Below are positions 54,771 through 64,000 of a stretch of DNA of 64,000 nt, piece after piece. The notes under the pieces are model-generated. The model ran no database searches. It was not told the DNA's origin and saw only the letters and a list, made by a program, of their open reading frames with translations. This stretch comes from Streptomyces sp. NBC_01445 (GTDB taxonomy: Bacteria; Actinomycetota; Actinomycetes; Streptomycetales; Streptomycetaceae). The first letter of the stretch is position 1, and each line of letters opens with the position of its first letter. Both the position numbers and the translations under genes were made by a program. The stretch covers positions 4,092,001 through 4,156,000 of the forward strand of contig NZ_CP109485.1 in NCBI RefSeq assembly GCF_035918235.1, in the 5' to 3' direction.

Positions 54771-57155
54771 GTGACCATCGCGCCCGCCGAACCGGCCTCA
54801 GAGCTGGCAGGGAACCCCGAACAGCACGACGCCCCGGGAACCGCGCTGCTGCGCACCCTGACCGAACTGACCGCCGACCTGACGGACACCGACCCGGGCA
54901 AGGTCGCCGCCGCCGCGCTGCGCGGCAGGTCCGCCGTGGCGGACTCCGGCATCACCGCCGAGCTGCGCTCTCTCGCCACCGAGGCCGCCGCGGGCCTCAT
55001 CTCCGAGGACCCGGAGTACTCGCGGCTCGCCGCCAGGCTCCTGACGATCAGCATCGCCGAGGAGGCCGCGTCGCAGGGCGTCACCTCGTTCTCCGAATCC
55101 GTCGCGGTGGGCCACCGCGAGGGCCTGATCGCCGACCGCACGGCCGATTTCGTGCAGCTGCACGCCGAACGCCTCGACGCGCTCGTCACCGCCTCCGCCG
55201 CCGAGGGCGCCGACGACCGCTTCGGCTACTTCGGACTGCGCACCCTGCACAGCCGTTACCTGCTGCGCCACCCGATCACCCGGCAGGTCGTCGAGACCCC
55301 GCAGCACTTCATGCTGCGCGTCGCGTGCGGCCTCGCCGAGGACGACTCGGTCCGCGCCCTCGACGAAGTCGCCTCCCTGTACCGCCTGATGAGCCGCCTC
55401 GACTACCTGCCGTCGTCGCCGACGCTCTTCAACTCCGGCACCCGCCACCCGCAGATGTCGTCCTGCTACCTCCTCGACTCGCCCCTCGACGAGCTGGACT
55501 CCATCTACGACCGCTACCACCAGGTGGCGCGCCTGTCGAAGCACGCGGGCGGCATCGGCCTCTCGTACTCGCGCATCCGCTCGCGCGGTTCGCTGATCCG
55601 CGGCACGAACGGGCACTCCAACGGCATCGTGCCGTTCCTGAAGACTCTCGACGCCTCCGTCGCGGCCGTGAACCAGGGCGGCCGGCGCAAGGGCGCCGCG
55701 GCCGTCTACCTGGAGACCTGGCACTCCGACATCGAGGAGTTCCTGGAGCTGCGGGACAACACGGGCGAGGACGCCCGGCGCACCCACAACCTCAACCTCG
55801 CGCACTGGATCCCGGACGAGTTCATGCGCCGCGTCGCCGACGACGGCACGTGGTCGCTCTTCTCGCCGTCCGACGTGCCCGACCTCGTCGACCTGTGGGG
55901 CGAGGAGTTCGACACCGCGTACCGCGCGGCGGAGGCCGCCGGGCTCGCGCAGAAGACGATGCCGGCCCGCGAGCTGTACGGCCGCATGATGCGCACCCTG
56001 GCGCAGACCGGAAACGGCTGGCTGACCTTCAAGGACGCCGCCAACCGCACCGCCAACCAGACGGCGGAGCGCGGCAACGTCGTTCACTCCTCGAACCTGT
56101 GCACCGAGATCCTCGAGGTCACGGACGACGGCGAGACCGCGGTCTGCAACCTGGGATCGGTCAACCTCGGCGCCTTCGTGCGCGACGGCGCTATCGACTG
56201 GGAGCGCCTGGACGCGACCGTGCGCACGGCCGTCACGTTCCTCGACCGCGTCGTCGACATCAACTTCTACCCGAGCGAGCAGGCCGGCCGCTCCAACGCC
56301 AAGTGGCGACCGGTGGGCCTCGGCGCGATGGGCCTCCAGGACGTCTTCTTCCAGCTGAAGCTGCCCTTCGACTCCCCCGAGGCGAAGGCCCTGTCCACGC
56401 GGATCGCCGAGCGCATCATGCTCGCCGCGTACGAGGCGTCCGCCGACCTCGCCGAACGCAACGGTCCGCTCCCCGCGTGGGAGAAGACCCGCACCGCGCG
56501 CGGCGTGCTGCACCCGGACCACTACGGCGTCGAGCTGACCTGGCCGGAGCGCTGGGCCGCGCTGCGCGAGCGCATCGCCGCCACCGGGATGCGCAACTCC
56601 CTGCTCCTCGCCATCGCGCCCACCGCCACGATCGCGTCCATCGCGGGTGTCTACGAGTGCATCGAGCCGCAGGTCTCCAACCTGTTCAAGCGCGAGACGC
56701 TCTCCGGCGAGTTCCTCCAGGTCAACTCCTACCTGGTCCAGGAGCTCAAGCGGCTCGGCGTGTGGGACGCGCAGACCCGCGAGGCGCTGCGCGAGTCCAG
56801 CGGCTCCGTGCAGGGCTTCGGCTGGATCCCGGCCGAGGTGCGCGAGCTGTACCGCACGGCGTGGGAGATCCCGCAGCGCGGTCTGATCGACATGGCGGCG
56901 GCCCGTACGCCGTTCCTCGACCAGGCGCAGTCCCTGAACCTGTTCCTGGAGACGCCCACCATCGGCAAGCTCTCGTCGATGTACGCGTACGCCTGGAAGT
57001 CGGGTCTCAAGACGACGTACTACCTGCGCTCGCGCCCGGCGACGCGGATCGCCCGCGCGGCGTCCGCCGCCCCCATCCCCGCCCAGCAGGCCGCCGACCC
57101 CGAGGCCGTCGCCTGCTCCCTCGAAAACCCCGAGTCCTGCGAGGCCTGCCAGTAA
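54771..57155 (+). CDS. nrdA: Class Ia ribonucleoside-diphosphate reductase, alpha subunit
   Basis: 794 aa. Reduces NDPs to dNDPs with NrdB. The N-terminal part is not the canonical ATP-cone sequence; the catalytic ten-stranded barrel includes NSGTRHPQMSSCYLLDSPLDE (by position about residues 222-242), LCTEILEVTDDGETAVCNLGS with the catalytic Asn-Cys-Glu set, and AIAPTATIAS. The C-terminal CEACQ pair is the redox shuttle to thioredoxin. GTG 54771 has GAGGGAG. Controlled by NrdR boxes and the B12 riboswitch. Confidence 0.95.
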   Translation: MTIAPAEPASELAGNPEQHDAPGTALLRTLTELTADLTDTDPGKVAAAALRGRSAVADSGITAELRSLATEAAAGLISEDPEYSRLAARLLTISIAEEAASQGVTSFSESVAVGHREGLIADRTADFVQLHAERLDALVTASAAEGADDRFGYFGLRTLHSRYLLRHPITRQVVETPQHFMLRVACGLAEDDSVRALDEVASLYRLMSRLDYLPSSPTLFNSGTRHPQMSSCYLLDSPLDELDSIYDRYHQVARLSKHAGGIGLSYSRIRSRGSLIRGTNGHSNGIVPFLKTLDASVAAVNQGGRRKGAAAVYLETWHSDIEEFLELRDNTGEDARRTHNLNLAHWIPDEFMRRVADDGTWSLFSPSDVPDLVDLWGEEFDTAYRAAEAAGLAQKTMPARELYGRMMRTLAQTGNGWLTFKDAANRTANQTAERGNVVHSSNLCTEILEVTDDGETAVCNLGSVNLGAFVRDGAIDWERLDATVRTAVTFLDRVVDINFYPSEQAGRSNAKWRPVGLGAMGLQDVFFQLKLPFDSPEAKALSTRIAERIMLAAYEASADLAERNGPLPAWEKTRTARGVLHPDHYGVELTWPERWAALRERIAATGMRNSLLLAIAPTATIASIAGVYECIEPQVSNLFKRETLSGEFLQVNSYLVQELKRLGVWDAQTREALRESSGSVQGFGWIPAEVRELYRTAWEIPQRGLIDMAAARTPFLDQAQSLNLFLETPTIGKLSSMYAYAWKSGLKTTYYLRSRPATRIARAASAAPIPAQQAADPEAVACSLENPESCEACQ

Positions 57156-58174
57156 TGACCACCGCCAACTCCGAGAAGAACCTGCTCGACCCGGGCTTCG
57201 AACTGACCCTGCGTCCCATGCGCTACCCGGACTTCTACGAGCGCTACCGGGACGCGATCAAGAACACCTGGACCGTCGAGGAGGTCGACCTCCACTCGGA
57301 CGTCGCCGACCTCGCGAAGCTCTCGCCGGGCGAGCAGCACATGATCGGCCGCCTGGTCGCGTTCTTCGCGACGGGTGACTCGATCGTCTCGAACAACCTG
57401 GTCCTGACGCTGTACAAGCACATCAACTCCCCCGAGGCGCGCCTGTATCTGTCGCGCCAGCTGTTCGAGGAGGCCGTGCACGTCCAGTTCTACCTGACCC
57501 TCCTGGACACGTACCTCCCCGACCCGGAGGACCGCGCGGCCGCGTTCGACGCGGTCGAGGAGATCCCCTCCATCCGTGAGAAGGCAGAGTTCTGCTTCAA
57601 GTGGATGGACTCGGTCGAGAAGCTGGACCGCCTGGAGACGAAGGCGGACCGCCGCCGCTTCCTCCTCAACCTGATCTGCTTCGCGGCGTGCATCGAGGGC
57701 CTGTTCTTCTACGGGGCGTTCGCCTACGTGTACTGGTTCCGCAGCCGCGGCCTGCTGCACGGCCTCGCGACCGGCACGAACTGGGTGTTCCGCGACGAGA
57801 CGATGCACATGTCGTTCGCGTTCGAGGTCGTCGACACCGTCCGCAAGGAGGAGCCGGACCTGTTCGACGACCGGCTCCAGGAGCAGGTCACCGCGATGCT
57901 GCGCGAGGCGGTCGAGGCCGAGCTCCAGTTCGCCCGCGACCTGTGCGGTGAGGGCCTGCCCGGGATGAACACCGACTCGATGCGCCAGTACCTGGAGTGC
58001 GTCGCCGACCAGCGTCTCCAGCGCCTCGGCTTCGCGCCGGTCTACGGCTCGGAGAACCCCTTCTCCTTCATGGAGCTCCAGGGCGTCCAGGAACTGACGA
58101 ACTTCTTCGAGCGCCGGCCGTCGGCCTACCAGGTCGCCGTCGAGGGCTCGGTCGGGTTCGACGAGGACTTCTAG
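57155..58174 (+). CDS. nrdB: Class Ia ribonucleotide reductase, beta subunit
   Basis: 339 aa diiron-tyrosyl radical protein. Ligands and radical Tyr fit E. coli R2: Asp in FFATGDSIVSN, E-x2-H-x3-Y in EEAVHVQFY (E115, H118, Y122 equivalents), CIEGLFFY and DETMHMSF (E204, E238, H241). The radical tyrosine is therefore present. ATG 57155 overlaps the nrdA stop (TAATG). The C-terminal peptide (VAVEGSVGFDEDF) is acidic, as needed for docking to NrdA. Confidence 0.96.
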   Translation: MTTANSEKNLLDPGFELTLRPMRYPDFYERYRDAIKNTWTVEEVDLHSDVADLAKLSPGEQHMIGRLVAFFATGDSIVSNNLVLTLYKHINSPEARLYLSRQLFEEAVHVQFYLTLLDTYLPDPEDRAAAFDAVEEIPSIREKAEFCFKWMDSVEKLDRLETKADRRRFLLNLICFAACIEGLFFYGAFAYVYWFRSRGLLHGLATGTNWVFRDETMHMSFAFEVVDTVRKEEPDLFDDRLQEQVTAMLREAVEAELQFARDLCGEGLPGMNTDSMRQYLECVADQRLQRLGFAPVYGSENPFSFMELQGVQELTNFFERRPSAYQVAVEGSVGFDEDF

Positions 58175-58214
58175 GCCGGAGGGCCTCCGGGCCGGGATCT
58201 CTCGGCCGCGATCT

Positions 58215-58394
58215 CTAGGCGACGGTCGTGAACTCGGCCCGGCGGGACGGGCGTTCGGCGTCCCGCCGGGCTGCCTGCCGGGCCTCCCGGATCTGCCGGT
58301 CGATCCGGCGGTCGTGGGCGGCCCCGTACAGGGACGGGGCGGCCAGGAGGAGGAAGACGAAGAGGACGGTGAGGAAGTTCATCGCTGTGTTCAT
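58215..58394 (-). CDS. Possible small single-pass membrane protein
   Basis: 59 aa, NTAMNFLTVLFVFLLLAAPS as membrane helix, then a basic Arg-rich tail with RQIREARQAARRDAE. It is antisense between nrdB and nrdS and divergent from nrdS, ending 41 bp after nrdB. A weak ribosome site precedes ATG 58394. I regard it as probably real because of its helix-plus-basic-tail shape, but it has no recognised family. Confidence 0.5.
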   Translation of the reverse strand: MNTAMNFLTVLFVFLLLAAPSLYGAAHDRRIDRQIREARQAARRDAERPSRRAEFTTVA

Positions 58395-58475
58395 GTCCTC
58401 CACTCTCGTCCGTCGCGGACTCATCCGGCAGTGGCAGGACTGTCACTGACCCTCGAATTACTGCCAACCGTGCGG

Positions 58476-58481
58476 CACACT
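58476..58481 (+). promoter_or_regulatory. -10 box of a possible leaderless promoter
   Basis: CACACT, 7 nt (GGACGGC), then ATG 58489 of nrdS. The -10 match is partial (A2, T6). Confidence 0.4.
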
Positions 58482-58488
58482 GGACGGC

Positions 58489-59451
58489 ATGCTGAAGAAC
58501 GTTGCCGCAGTGCTGCTCGACGGTGTGCACCCCTTCGAACTCGGCGTCATCTGCGAGGTGTTCGGCCTCGACCGCAGCGAGGCCGGGCTCCCCGTGTACG
58601 ACTTCGCGGCGGTGTCCGTCGAAGGGCCGGAGCTGGCCACCCATGTGCCGGGCATGACGATCTCCACCCCGTTCGGCCTGGAGCGGCTGGAGGAGGCCGA
58701 CCTCATCGCCGTCCCCGCGGCGGGCACCCTGCGCGACGGCTACCCGCCCGAGCTGCTCGACGCACTGCGCCGCGCGGTCGACCGGGGCGCGCGCGTCCTC
58801 AGCGTCTGCTCGGGCGTCTTCGTGCTCGGCGCGGCCGGGCTCCTCGACGGACGGCGGTCCGCGGTGCACTGGCGGTACGCGGACGAACTGGCGGTGCGCC
58901 ACCCGCGCACCCGCGTCGACCCCGACGTCCTGTACGTCGACGAGGGGCCGGTCATCACCTCGGCGGGCACCGCCGCCGGCATCGACGCCTGTCTGCACAT
59001 CGTCCGCACGGAGCACGGCTCCGAGGTCGCCAACGCCATCGCCCGCCGCATGGTGGTCCCGCCCCACCGCGACGGCGGGCAGGCCCAGTACGTGAAGCGG
59101 CCGCTGCCCGTCACTCCCTGCGACACCGTGGGGGGCGTACTGGCGTGGATGGAGGCCCATCTGGACGAGACGCTGACGGTCGAGGAGCTCGCGGCGCGCG
59201 CCCTCATGTCGCCGCGCACCTTCGCGCGCCGCTTCCAGCAGGAGACGGGGACGACGCCGTACCGGTGGCTGCTTCGCCAACGGGTGCTGCTGGCACAGGA
59301 GTTGCTGGAGCAGACGGACGAGACGGTGGAGTCGATCGCCGGGCGGGCCGGGTTCGGCAATGCGGCGGCGATGCGGCATCAGTTCATGAAGGCGCTGGGC
59401 ACGACGCCCAACGCCTTCCGGCGTACGTTCCGCGTGCGGTCCGCGGCCTGA
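58489..59451 (+). CDS. nrdS: GlxA/AraC-family regulator with DJ-1/PfpI domain
   Basis: 320 aa. N-terminal DJ-1/PfpI-like domain (residues about 1-190, with VLSVCSGVFVLGAAGLL around the nucleophile-elbow Cys) and a C-terminal AraC helix-turn-helix pair (LTVEELAARALMSPRTFARRF, SIAGRAGFGNAAAMRHQF). It follows nrdAB in Streptomyces and is called nrdS there, although in this window it can have its own leaderless promoter and is 314 bp from nrdB. Its target genes are not known. Confidence 0.85.
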   Translation: MLKNVAAVLLDGVHPFELGVICEVFGLDRSEAGLPVYDFAAVSVEGPELATHVPGMTISTPFGLERLEEADLIAVPAAGTLRDGYPPELLDALRRAVDRGARVLSVCSGVFVLGAAGLLDGRRSAVHWRYADELAVRHPRTRVDPDVLYVDEGPVITSAGTAAGIDACLHIVRTEHGSEVANAIARRMVVPPHRDGGQAQYVKRPLPVTPCDTVGGVLAWMEAHLDETLTVEELAARALMSPRTFARRFQQETGTTPYRWLLRQRVLLAQELLEQTDETVESIAGRAGFGNAAAMRHQFMKALGTTPNAFRRTFRVRSAA

Positions 59452-59500
59452 GTGCGCGGGAAGCCGGCCGACCGGCCCCCGCGCACCCGGCGCTGGACCG

Positions 59501-60880
59501 CTACCCGCGCTCCTCCACCCGCAGCAGCGCCCGCTTGGGCTGGAGCGTGATCCCGATGCGGGCCGTGCTGTCCGTCTCCGCGGCCGGAACCAGTCGCCAG
59601 CGGGGCGTCACCGTGGCCAGGATGATGGCCAGTTCGGCCATGCTGAAGTGATCGCCGGGGCACTTCCGGTTGCCGACGCTGAACGGCATCATCGCGCTCT
59701 GCCGGCTTTCCGCGGCGCGTTCCGGCAGCCAGCGGTCGGGGTCGAACTCCAGATGGTCCGGGAAGGACCGCGGATCGCGCTGCATCGCATACGGGCTGTA
59801 GACGATGTCCGCACCGGCCGGAATGTGATAGCCGCCGAGCTCGGTATCGACGGCGGCCTGCCGCGTCAATATCCATACGGCCGGCCGTATGCGCATCGCC
59901 TCCGTGATGACATTGCGCGTATGGATTAGGCCCTTGAGGTCGGCGAATGCGACGGGGCGGCCGGCCGTCACGGATTCAACCTCCTCGTGCAACCGGCTTT
60001 CCTGCTCGGGGTGTTCCGCAAGGAGCTGGAACGTCCACGTGAGGGTCGACGCGACATTCTCCGCGCCGGCCACGACGAGGGAGACGACTTGGTCGTGCAC
60101 CTCCTGCTCGCCGACCGTTTCGCCATTCTCGTCCTCGGCGCCGAGCAATGCCGCGAGCAGGTCACCCGGATTGACGCCGGACGCGCGCCGCTCGGCAATG
60201 ATCTCGTCCACCAGCCGATGCAAATCGGCCAAGGCCCGCTCGAATCGGCGATTGGCCGGAAGTGGCAGCCGGTAGAAGGGTCCGACGGACAGGACCATGC
60301 GCCGGTACAGGCCGCTGAAGACCGTGTGCAGCGAGGAGCTGAGCCGGTCGGCGCGCTCGTCGACCGAGTCGACGTGCAGGACGGAGCGGGCGACGATGCG
60401 CACCGCCGTGCGGAACACCTCGGCGCCGATGTCGACCGTCTCGCCGGGCTTCCAGCGCGCCGCCATGGCGCGCGCCTCCTCCTCCATCACGGTCGCGTAG
60501 TCGGCGATGCGGTCGGTGCGGAACGCGGGCTGGATGGTGCGCCGCTGGCGCCGGTGCATGGGCCCGTTGCTGGTCGCCACGCCCTTGCCGAGGAGCACTC
60601 CGAGGGTGTCCCAGAGGGGCCCGCCGACCATGTAGTCGGGGCTCTTGAGGAGCGCGGCCACGAGGTCGGGATCGCAGACCGCGTACGCCGTCTTCGGGCC
60701 GAGCCGGAGGCGGACCAGGTCGCCGTGGCCGCGCAGTGAGGCCACGAAGGCGAGGGGGTCGCGCACGAGGTTCCAGGCGTGCCCGAGGAGGGGCGCGCCG
60801 CCGCCGGCGTACGGCGGTGTGCGTCGCTCACCGGGCTCCGCCACGGCCGGAACGGAGGATTCTGCCGATTCGACGGTCAT
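59501..60880 (-). CDS. Cytochrome P450 of CYP170A type (albaflavenone synthase)
   Basis: 459 aa. Heme-binding [18 protein letters not shown] (Cys about 402), ExxR in [14 protein letters not shown]-like [14 protein letters not shown]-helix [14 protein letters not shown] has Asn instead of the usual Thr after the acidic residue. With eizS it makes albaflavenone: two-step oxidation of epi-isozizaene. The S. coelicolor homologue is reported to have a second, sesquiterpene synthase activity; no DDxxD pentad is seen here. The ATG 60880 overlaps the eizS stop (ATGA). Confidence 0.93.
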   Translation of the reverse strand: MTVESAESSVPAVAEPGERRTPPYAGGGAPLLGHAWNLVRDPLAFVASLRGHGDLVRLRLGPKTAYAVCDPDLVAALLKSPDYMVGGPLWDTLGVLLGKGVATSNGPMHRRQRRTIQPAFRTDRIADYATVMEEEARAMAARWKPGETVDIGAEVFRTAVRIVARSVLHVDSVDERADRLSSSLHTVFSGLYRRMVLSVGPFYRLPLPANRRFERALADLHRLVDEIIAERRASGVNPGDLLAALLGAEDENGETVGEQEVHDQVVSLVVAGAENVASTLTWTFQLLAEHPEQESRLHEEVESVTAGRPVAFADLKGLIHTRNVITEAMRIRPAVWILTRQAAVDTELGGYHIPAGADIVYSPYAMQRDPRSFPDHLEFDPDRWLPERAAESRQSAMMPFSVGNRKCPGDHFSMAELAIILATVTPRWRLVPAAETDSTARIGITLQPKRALLRVEERG

Positions 60881-61971
60881 TCGTCACCTGCCTGGTCGCT
60901 GATGTACGGAGGAGTGGCGCGGTCGTCCCAGCTGTCCACCTGATAGCGGCCCGACTCGTGGTGGAACCAGTACACGGAACTGAACCAGTTCCGCATATTG
61001 GAGACGCACGACCTGAGTGCTTGGGCGAGGCTCTCGCCCGCTAAAGTCCCGTCGGCCGATTCGTTCGCCATACGCAGAACTTCGGGCTCCGCGACCAGGA
61101 ATTCAAAAATGCATCCGCGAACCCTTCGGCGGACTTCTTCCACGGCCTCTTCGAGGGAAATCCCCTCATGCTGGATGAGGCTTATCCCGAGGTTGTGGAG
61201 TTCATCGCCCGCGAGTTCCTTGGGCAGTGAGCACAGGTCGTTGTACCACGCGGCAAAATCCTGGCACGCGAGCGCGGCACGCCGGTATGCGGGGCTTTCG
61301 AGTACCCATTCCGGGAGCTCGTACTGCGCGGTCGGCTCGAGGAGATCGAGCCATATCCAGTGTGCGAAGGTATTCCTTCGGAGTTCGATGTACTCCTCGA
61401 CCGAAGGCACCGTTCCCGAGGTCCGGTTCTGGAATTCCTGGTCGTAGGCGTCGATCACCACGTGGAAGTGGCGGGCGAACCGGGCGTTCCATGAACGGGT
61501 GAGGGAGCCGTTCAGCCGGAGCACACTGTCGGCGAACGCCGCAACCAGAGGGTCCTTGTGGTGCAGATGGAGCTGAGGTGCCTCAAGTGCCGCGTGGAGC
61601 TGGACCGCGAGGCGTCGCCAGGCGCCGGCCCTGCCGTGGATCACGTCGCGGTCGTGGCGGTCGTCCCAGACGAAGAACCACGCGCTGTAGTCGCAAATCG
61701 CGGAGAGGAGGTCGTCGGGGGCTCCTATGTAGTAGCCCGCCATGAGGTCGGTGTAGCAAAGGCCATCGGCATATTTCTCCACCTTGTCCGGCGACATGAG
61801 CCGCTTTTGGAGCAGCCAGGACCGCGTCTTCTCCTGAAGCTTTGGCCAATACGGATGCAGATTGCGAGGAAACGCCTCCTCGATCACCGGTAGCGCCAGC
61901 GCCGGTGGGACCGCTGTCTGCGTCTGTGTCTGCACCCGAGTCCGTGAAGTGCTGTGTGAGAAAGCAGGCAC
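60877..61971 (-). CDS. eizS: Epi-isozizaene synthase (terpene cyclase)
   Basis: 364 aa class I terpene synthase. Metal motif DDRHD in [15 protein letters not shown] (about residues 100-114), second motif [12 protein letters not shown] of the NSE type, and the RY pair in [14 protein letters not shown]. It cyclises farnesyl diphosphate to epi-isozizaene, precursor of albaflavenone. The closest match by eye is SCO5222 of S. coelicolor. The start is GTG 61971 with GAGAGGGG before it; TTG 61977 is in the same frame. Operon with CYP170A. Confidence 0.96.
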   Translation of the reverse strand: MPAFSHSTSRTRVQTQTQTAVPPALALPVIEEAFPRNLHPYWPKLQEKTRSWLLQKRLMSPDKVEKYADGLCYTDLMAGYYIGAPDDLLSAICDYSAWFFVWDDRHDRDVIHGRAGAWRRLAVQLHAALEAPQLHLHHKDPLVAAFADSVLRLNGSLTRSWNARFARHFHVVIDAYDQEFQNRTSGTVPSVEEYIELRRNTFAHWIWLDLLEPTAQYELPEWVLESPAYRRAALACQDFAAWYNDLCSLPKELAGDELHNLGISLIQHEGISLEEAVEEVRRRVRGCIFEFLVAEPEVLRMANESADGTLAGESLAQALRSCVSNMRNWFSSVYWFHHESGRYQVDSWDDRATPPYISDQAGDE

Positions 61972-62070
61972 GAACAACCCCTCTCAGCCGCCCGATGGCG
62001 TGCGCCCCTCCGCTGTGCCGGGCGCGCGCCGTTGCGTATCCCCGCACTTTCTATTCAGCACTACAACTGA

Positions 62071-62085
62071 CCGTTCTGGGAACGG
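62071..62085. promoter_or_regulatory. Inverted repeat, operator candidate for eizS
   Basis: CCGTTC-TGG-GAACGG, perfect 6-bp arms with a 3-nt spacer, upstream of eizS. The pattern is typical of TetR or MarR operators; no such gene is adjacent. Confidence 0.4.
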
Positions 62086-62206
62086 ATTTGCTCCCCTCAC
62101 TCCCCCCATGCGCCGGAAAAGTCCCCATAGGTGACTGATTCTGGATCATCTGGGGCCGATCCGGTTCGCACACCTGACCGCAAGGGTGGTCCGGGCCCCG
62201 AACACG

Positions 62207-62250
62207 CGAGCGGCGCCCGGCCAGTTGGGAACCTGGCCGGACGCCGCTCG
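62207..62250 (-). terminator. Terminator of def
   Basis: CGAGCGGCG-C-CCGGCCAG (62207-62224) pairs with CTGGCCGG-A-CGCCGCTCG (62233-62250), one bulge, 43 bases after the def stop. Confidence 0.8.
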
Positions 62251-62293
62251 GATGTCACTCGGGTGCGCTCAGGGCCCAACAGGCCCTTCCCAC

Positions 62294-62944
62294 TCAGTCG
62301 TTGGAGACGACCTCGTAGCGCGGGGTGCCCTCGGCCATCTGCTTCATGGCGTCCTTGCGCTCGCGCTTGGAGAGGCGGTCGATGTACAGGTACCCGTACA
62401 GGTGGTCCGTCTCGTGCTGGAGGCAGCGCGCGAAGTAGCCCGTGCCGCGGACCTTGATCGGGTTGCCCTTCTCGTCCTGCCCGGTCACCACCGCGTAGTC
62501 GGGACGCGCGAGCGGCGCGTACGCCGTCGGCACGGACAGGCAGCCCTCGTTCGAGTCGTCGAGGCGGCGCTGGTCCGCGGGCAGCTCCTGGAGCACCGGG
62601 TTGCAGACCACGCCGGTGTGACGCGCCCCGTCGTCGTCCGGGCAGTCGTAGACGAAGACCTTCAGGTCGACGCCGATCTGGTTGGCGGCGAGGCCCACGC
62701 CCTCCGCGGTGCGCTGGCTGGCGAACATGTCGTCGACCAGCTGCGCGAGCTCGTCGCCGAACTCGGTGACGTCCTTGCACTCCTTGTGCAGGACGGGGTT
62801 CCCGACGACGGTGATCGGCCGCGACGTGCCGCGCGCGACGGCGGCCTCCTCGCGGGCGGCGTTGTCCTCGGTGTCGAGGACGAAGCCCTCGTCGTCCACG
62901 GGGAGCACTCCGGCGTGCTCGTGCTCGGTGTCCTGCTGCGCCAT
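62294..62944 (-). CDS. def: Peptide deformylase
   Basis: 216 aa. Removes the formyl group from nascent N-terminal Met in the cytoplasm. All three motifs are present: [23 protein letters not shown] (metal Cys) and [13 protein letters not shown] (HEXXH with catalytic Glu). The first about 40 residues ([20 protein letters not shown]) are an acidic extension not needed for the fold. Actinobacterial PDF of the long type. Upstream in the same direction is the TPR-protein gene. Confidence 0.97.
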   Translation of the reverse strand: MAQQDTEHEHAGVLPVDDEGFVLDTEDNAAREEAAVARGTSRPITVVGNPVLHKECKDVTEFGDELAQLVDDMFASQRTAEGVGLAANQIGVDLKVFVYDCPDDDGARHTGVVCNPVLQELPADQRRLDDSNEGCLSVPTAYAPLARPDYAVVTGQDEKGNPIKVRGTGYFARCLQHETDHLYGYLYIDRLSKRERKDAMKQMAEGTPRYEVVSND

Positions 62945-63009
62945 GTCCGACGTACGCCTTCCGGTACCTGCTACGACAAATTTTCCGGGGTACAGCCTAC
63001 GGGGACCGG

Positions 63010-63990
63010 TCAGCAGACCTCTTCAAGGTCCCGCCAGTCCCTGGAGTCCGGGCTGTCCGCGACCCAGCCGTCGAGCAGCCCCCGCACCAGCGCCGCGGGC
63101 GCCGCGACACCGCACTCGCGCTCGGGCACCCACAGCTGGCCGTCCGTGCGGTGGCCGAGCGGCCCCGGATGTCCGGGCTCGCTGTGGTCGTGCGGGTCCA
63201 GGTGCTCGCCGTCGCCCTCGTCGGACGGCATCCGCGACTCGGAGCACATCCGGCACAGCAGCCGCACGGAGGACGACCAGTCCTCGGCGGCGAAACCGGC
63301 GTCGGAGGCGAGCTGCTCCAGGGCGTCCCGGTCGGCCTCGGTCGCCGCCTCCAGGAGAACGACCCAGGTGGGGACGGGCGAGGGAGCCCACAGCTCGATC
63401 TCGTCGAAGACGGGGTACGAGTGCCCGGCGGCCGTCGTCCGCTCCCCGTGGGGCACACCGTCGTGCAGCACGACCTCGCCCCAGCGCCGCCCGGAGGACG
63501 GCAGCGGGATGGACAGGACCTCCATGCGGGCGGGGTCGAGCCTGCGCCCCCACACCACCTCGGCCTCGCCCTCCGGCGACAGCCGCACGGCGGCGCTGCC
63601 CAGGTCCATGCCGGTCGGCTCACCGGCGGCGGTCGCGCCGCCCGGCACCTTCAGTCCGTACGCCTGCCAGGCCCGCCGTGCGAGCGGCCAGTCCTGCAGG
63701 GCGGTGGCCGCGATGCCCACGTTCCACCAGTCGGGGGCGCCGCTCTCGCGGTCCAGGAGGGCGACCGCGCGCAGGCCCGCGGCCCGCGCCTGCTCCCAGT
63801 CGTGCCGGAACTTGTGCAGCAGCGCGAGGTTGAACCAGGACTCGGACAGCCACGGCTCGAGGTCGGCGGCCCGGGTGAGCAGGGCCCCGGCGTCCTCGTA
63901 CCGGCCGTCGCCGATGAGCGTGAACGCCCGATCGGTGGCCTGCCGCCATGAGGCGGAGGGCCGGTGCCGTCCCTTGCCGAAGATCCTCAC
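63010..63990 (-). CDS. Tetratricopeptide repeat protein
   Basis: 326 aa. Two or three TPR-like helix pairs in the first 120 residues ([29 protein letters not shown], by position about 18-46; [21 protein letters not shown]), then an all-alpha/beta domain with [20 protein letters not shown] and [12 protein letters not shown] that I do not recognise. The C-terminal part ends with [16 protein letters not shown]. Soluble. GTG 63990; 11 bases remain to the window edge. Not an operon mate of def (66-bp gap). Confidence 0.85.
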   Translation of the reverse strand: MRIFGKGRHRPSASWRQATDRAFTLIGDGRYEDAGALLTRAADLEPWLSESWFNLALLHKFRHDWEQARAAGLRAVALLDRESGAPDWWNVGIAATALQDWPLARRAWQAYGLKVPGGATAAGEPTGMDLGSAAVRLSPEGEAEVVWGRRLDPARMEVLSIPLPSSGRRWGEVVLHDGVPHGERTTAAGHSYPVFDEIELWAPSPVPTWVVLLEAATEADRDALEQLASDAGFAAEDWSSSVRLLCRMCSESRMPSDEGDGEHLDPHDHSEPGHPGPLGHRTDGQLWVPERECGVAAPAALVRGLLDGWVADSPDSRDWRDLEEVC

Positions 63991-64000
63991 GATTCCCGCC

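Larger units (their letters stand above)
61972..62293. other. 322-bp region between def and eizS
   Basis: Contains the def terminator hairpin (62207-62250), the eizS promoter region and the inverted repeat CCGTTC-TGG-GAACGG (62071-62085) about 100 bp upstream of the eizS start. No coding frame is seen. Confidence 0.6.

Noticed and set aside
60877..61971. 2-methylisoborneol synthase, suggested by the encapsulin nearby
   Set aside because: The sequence ([15 protein letters not shown]-terminal region HPYWPKLQ) and the overlapping CYP170A gene match epi-isozizaene synthase, and there is no methyltransferase gene.

Overview
The window is a piece of a Streptomyces chromosome. It is very GC-rich, starts many genes with GTG, has few intrinsic terminators with U-tracts, and carries a genus-typical gene set: lon under HspR/ClgR-type boxes, the fused KGD-type 2-oxoglutarate dehydrogenase, sodN/sodX, sigH with its anti-sigma gene, wblE, the das/nagB chitin-sugar block with dasR, class Ia nrdAB behind a B12 riboswitch, and the albaflavenone pair eizS/CYP170A. 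From memory, the order follows the S. coelicolor stretch from lon (about SCO5285) to eizS (SCO5222), with accessory genes interleaved. No rRNA, tRNA, CRISPR array, insertion sequence or prophage was found.

Layout. 1-10.8 kb: the tail of one gene, lon, a rhomboid-like membrane protein, a spermidine-synthase-like protein, a two-component system, kgd and a small DUF6104 gene. 10.8-22 kb: an unknown membrane protein, a DUF4097/PadR pair, a quinone oxidoreductase, malic enzyme, a glutamate-type ABC transporter, a methyltransferase, a CGNR protein and the nickel superoxide dismutase pair. 22-30.6 kb is the most accessory part: an ATP-grasp enzyme, acetyltransferases, a DHA2 drug exporter, a lipoprotein, DUF952, an ECF42-type sigma factor with its DGPF/YCII partner, and a DHFR-like reductase divergent from a TetR regulator. 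30.8-33.3 kb: a Family 2B encapsulin shell gene followed by its presumed polyprenyl-transferase cargo. 33.5-41.3 kb: a small protein, an amidase, a PLP deaminase, a Na+/H+ antiporter, a UBP zinc finger, the sigH operon, a lipid kinase and wblE. 41.5-51.6 kb: a PdtaS-like kinase, then an amino-sugar block (SIS protein, nagB, dasD, dasC, dasB, dasA, dasR) with several DasR (dre) sites. 51.7-64 kb: a DUF3311/SSS symporter pair, a lipoprotein, nrdA-nrdB-nrdS, the CYP170A/eizS operon, peptide deformylase and a TPR protein.

How parts work together. The das block imports N,N'-diacetylchitobiose (DasABC), cleaves it (DasD) and deaminates the sugar phosphate (NagB), all under DasR. NrdR boxes and a B12 riboswitch stack on one nrdAB leader. 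EizS makes epi-isozizaene from farnesyl diphosphate and the overlapping P450 oxidises it; the encapsulin locus about 27 kb away encodes a prenyl diphosphate synthase, so a compartment for isoprenoid supply is a reasonable but unproven idea. The candidates most worth following are the encapsulin-prenyltransferase locus, two very strong hairpins between dasA and dasB, a set of leaderless-type promoters with -10 boxes a fixed 7 nt before the start codon, a shared AACTGCAGTT operator linking a TetR regulator to a distant exporter, and an ECF42 locus with a recognisable autoregulated promoter.
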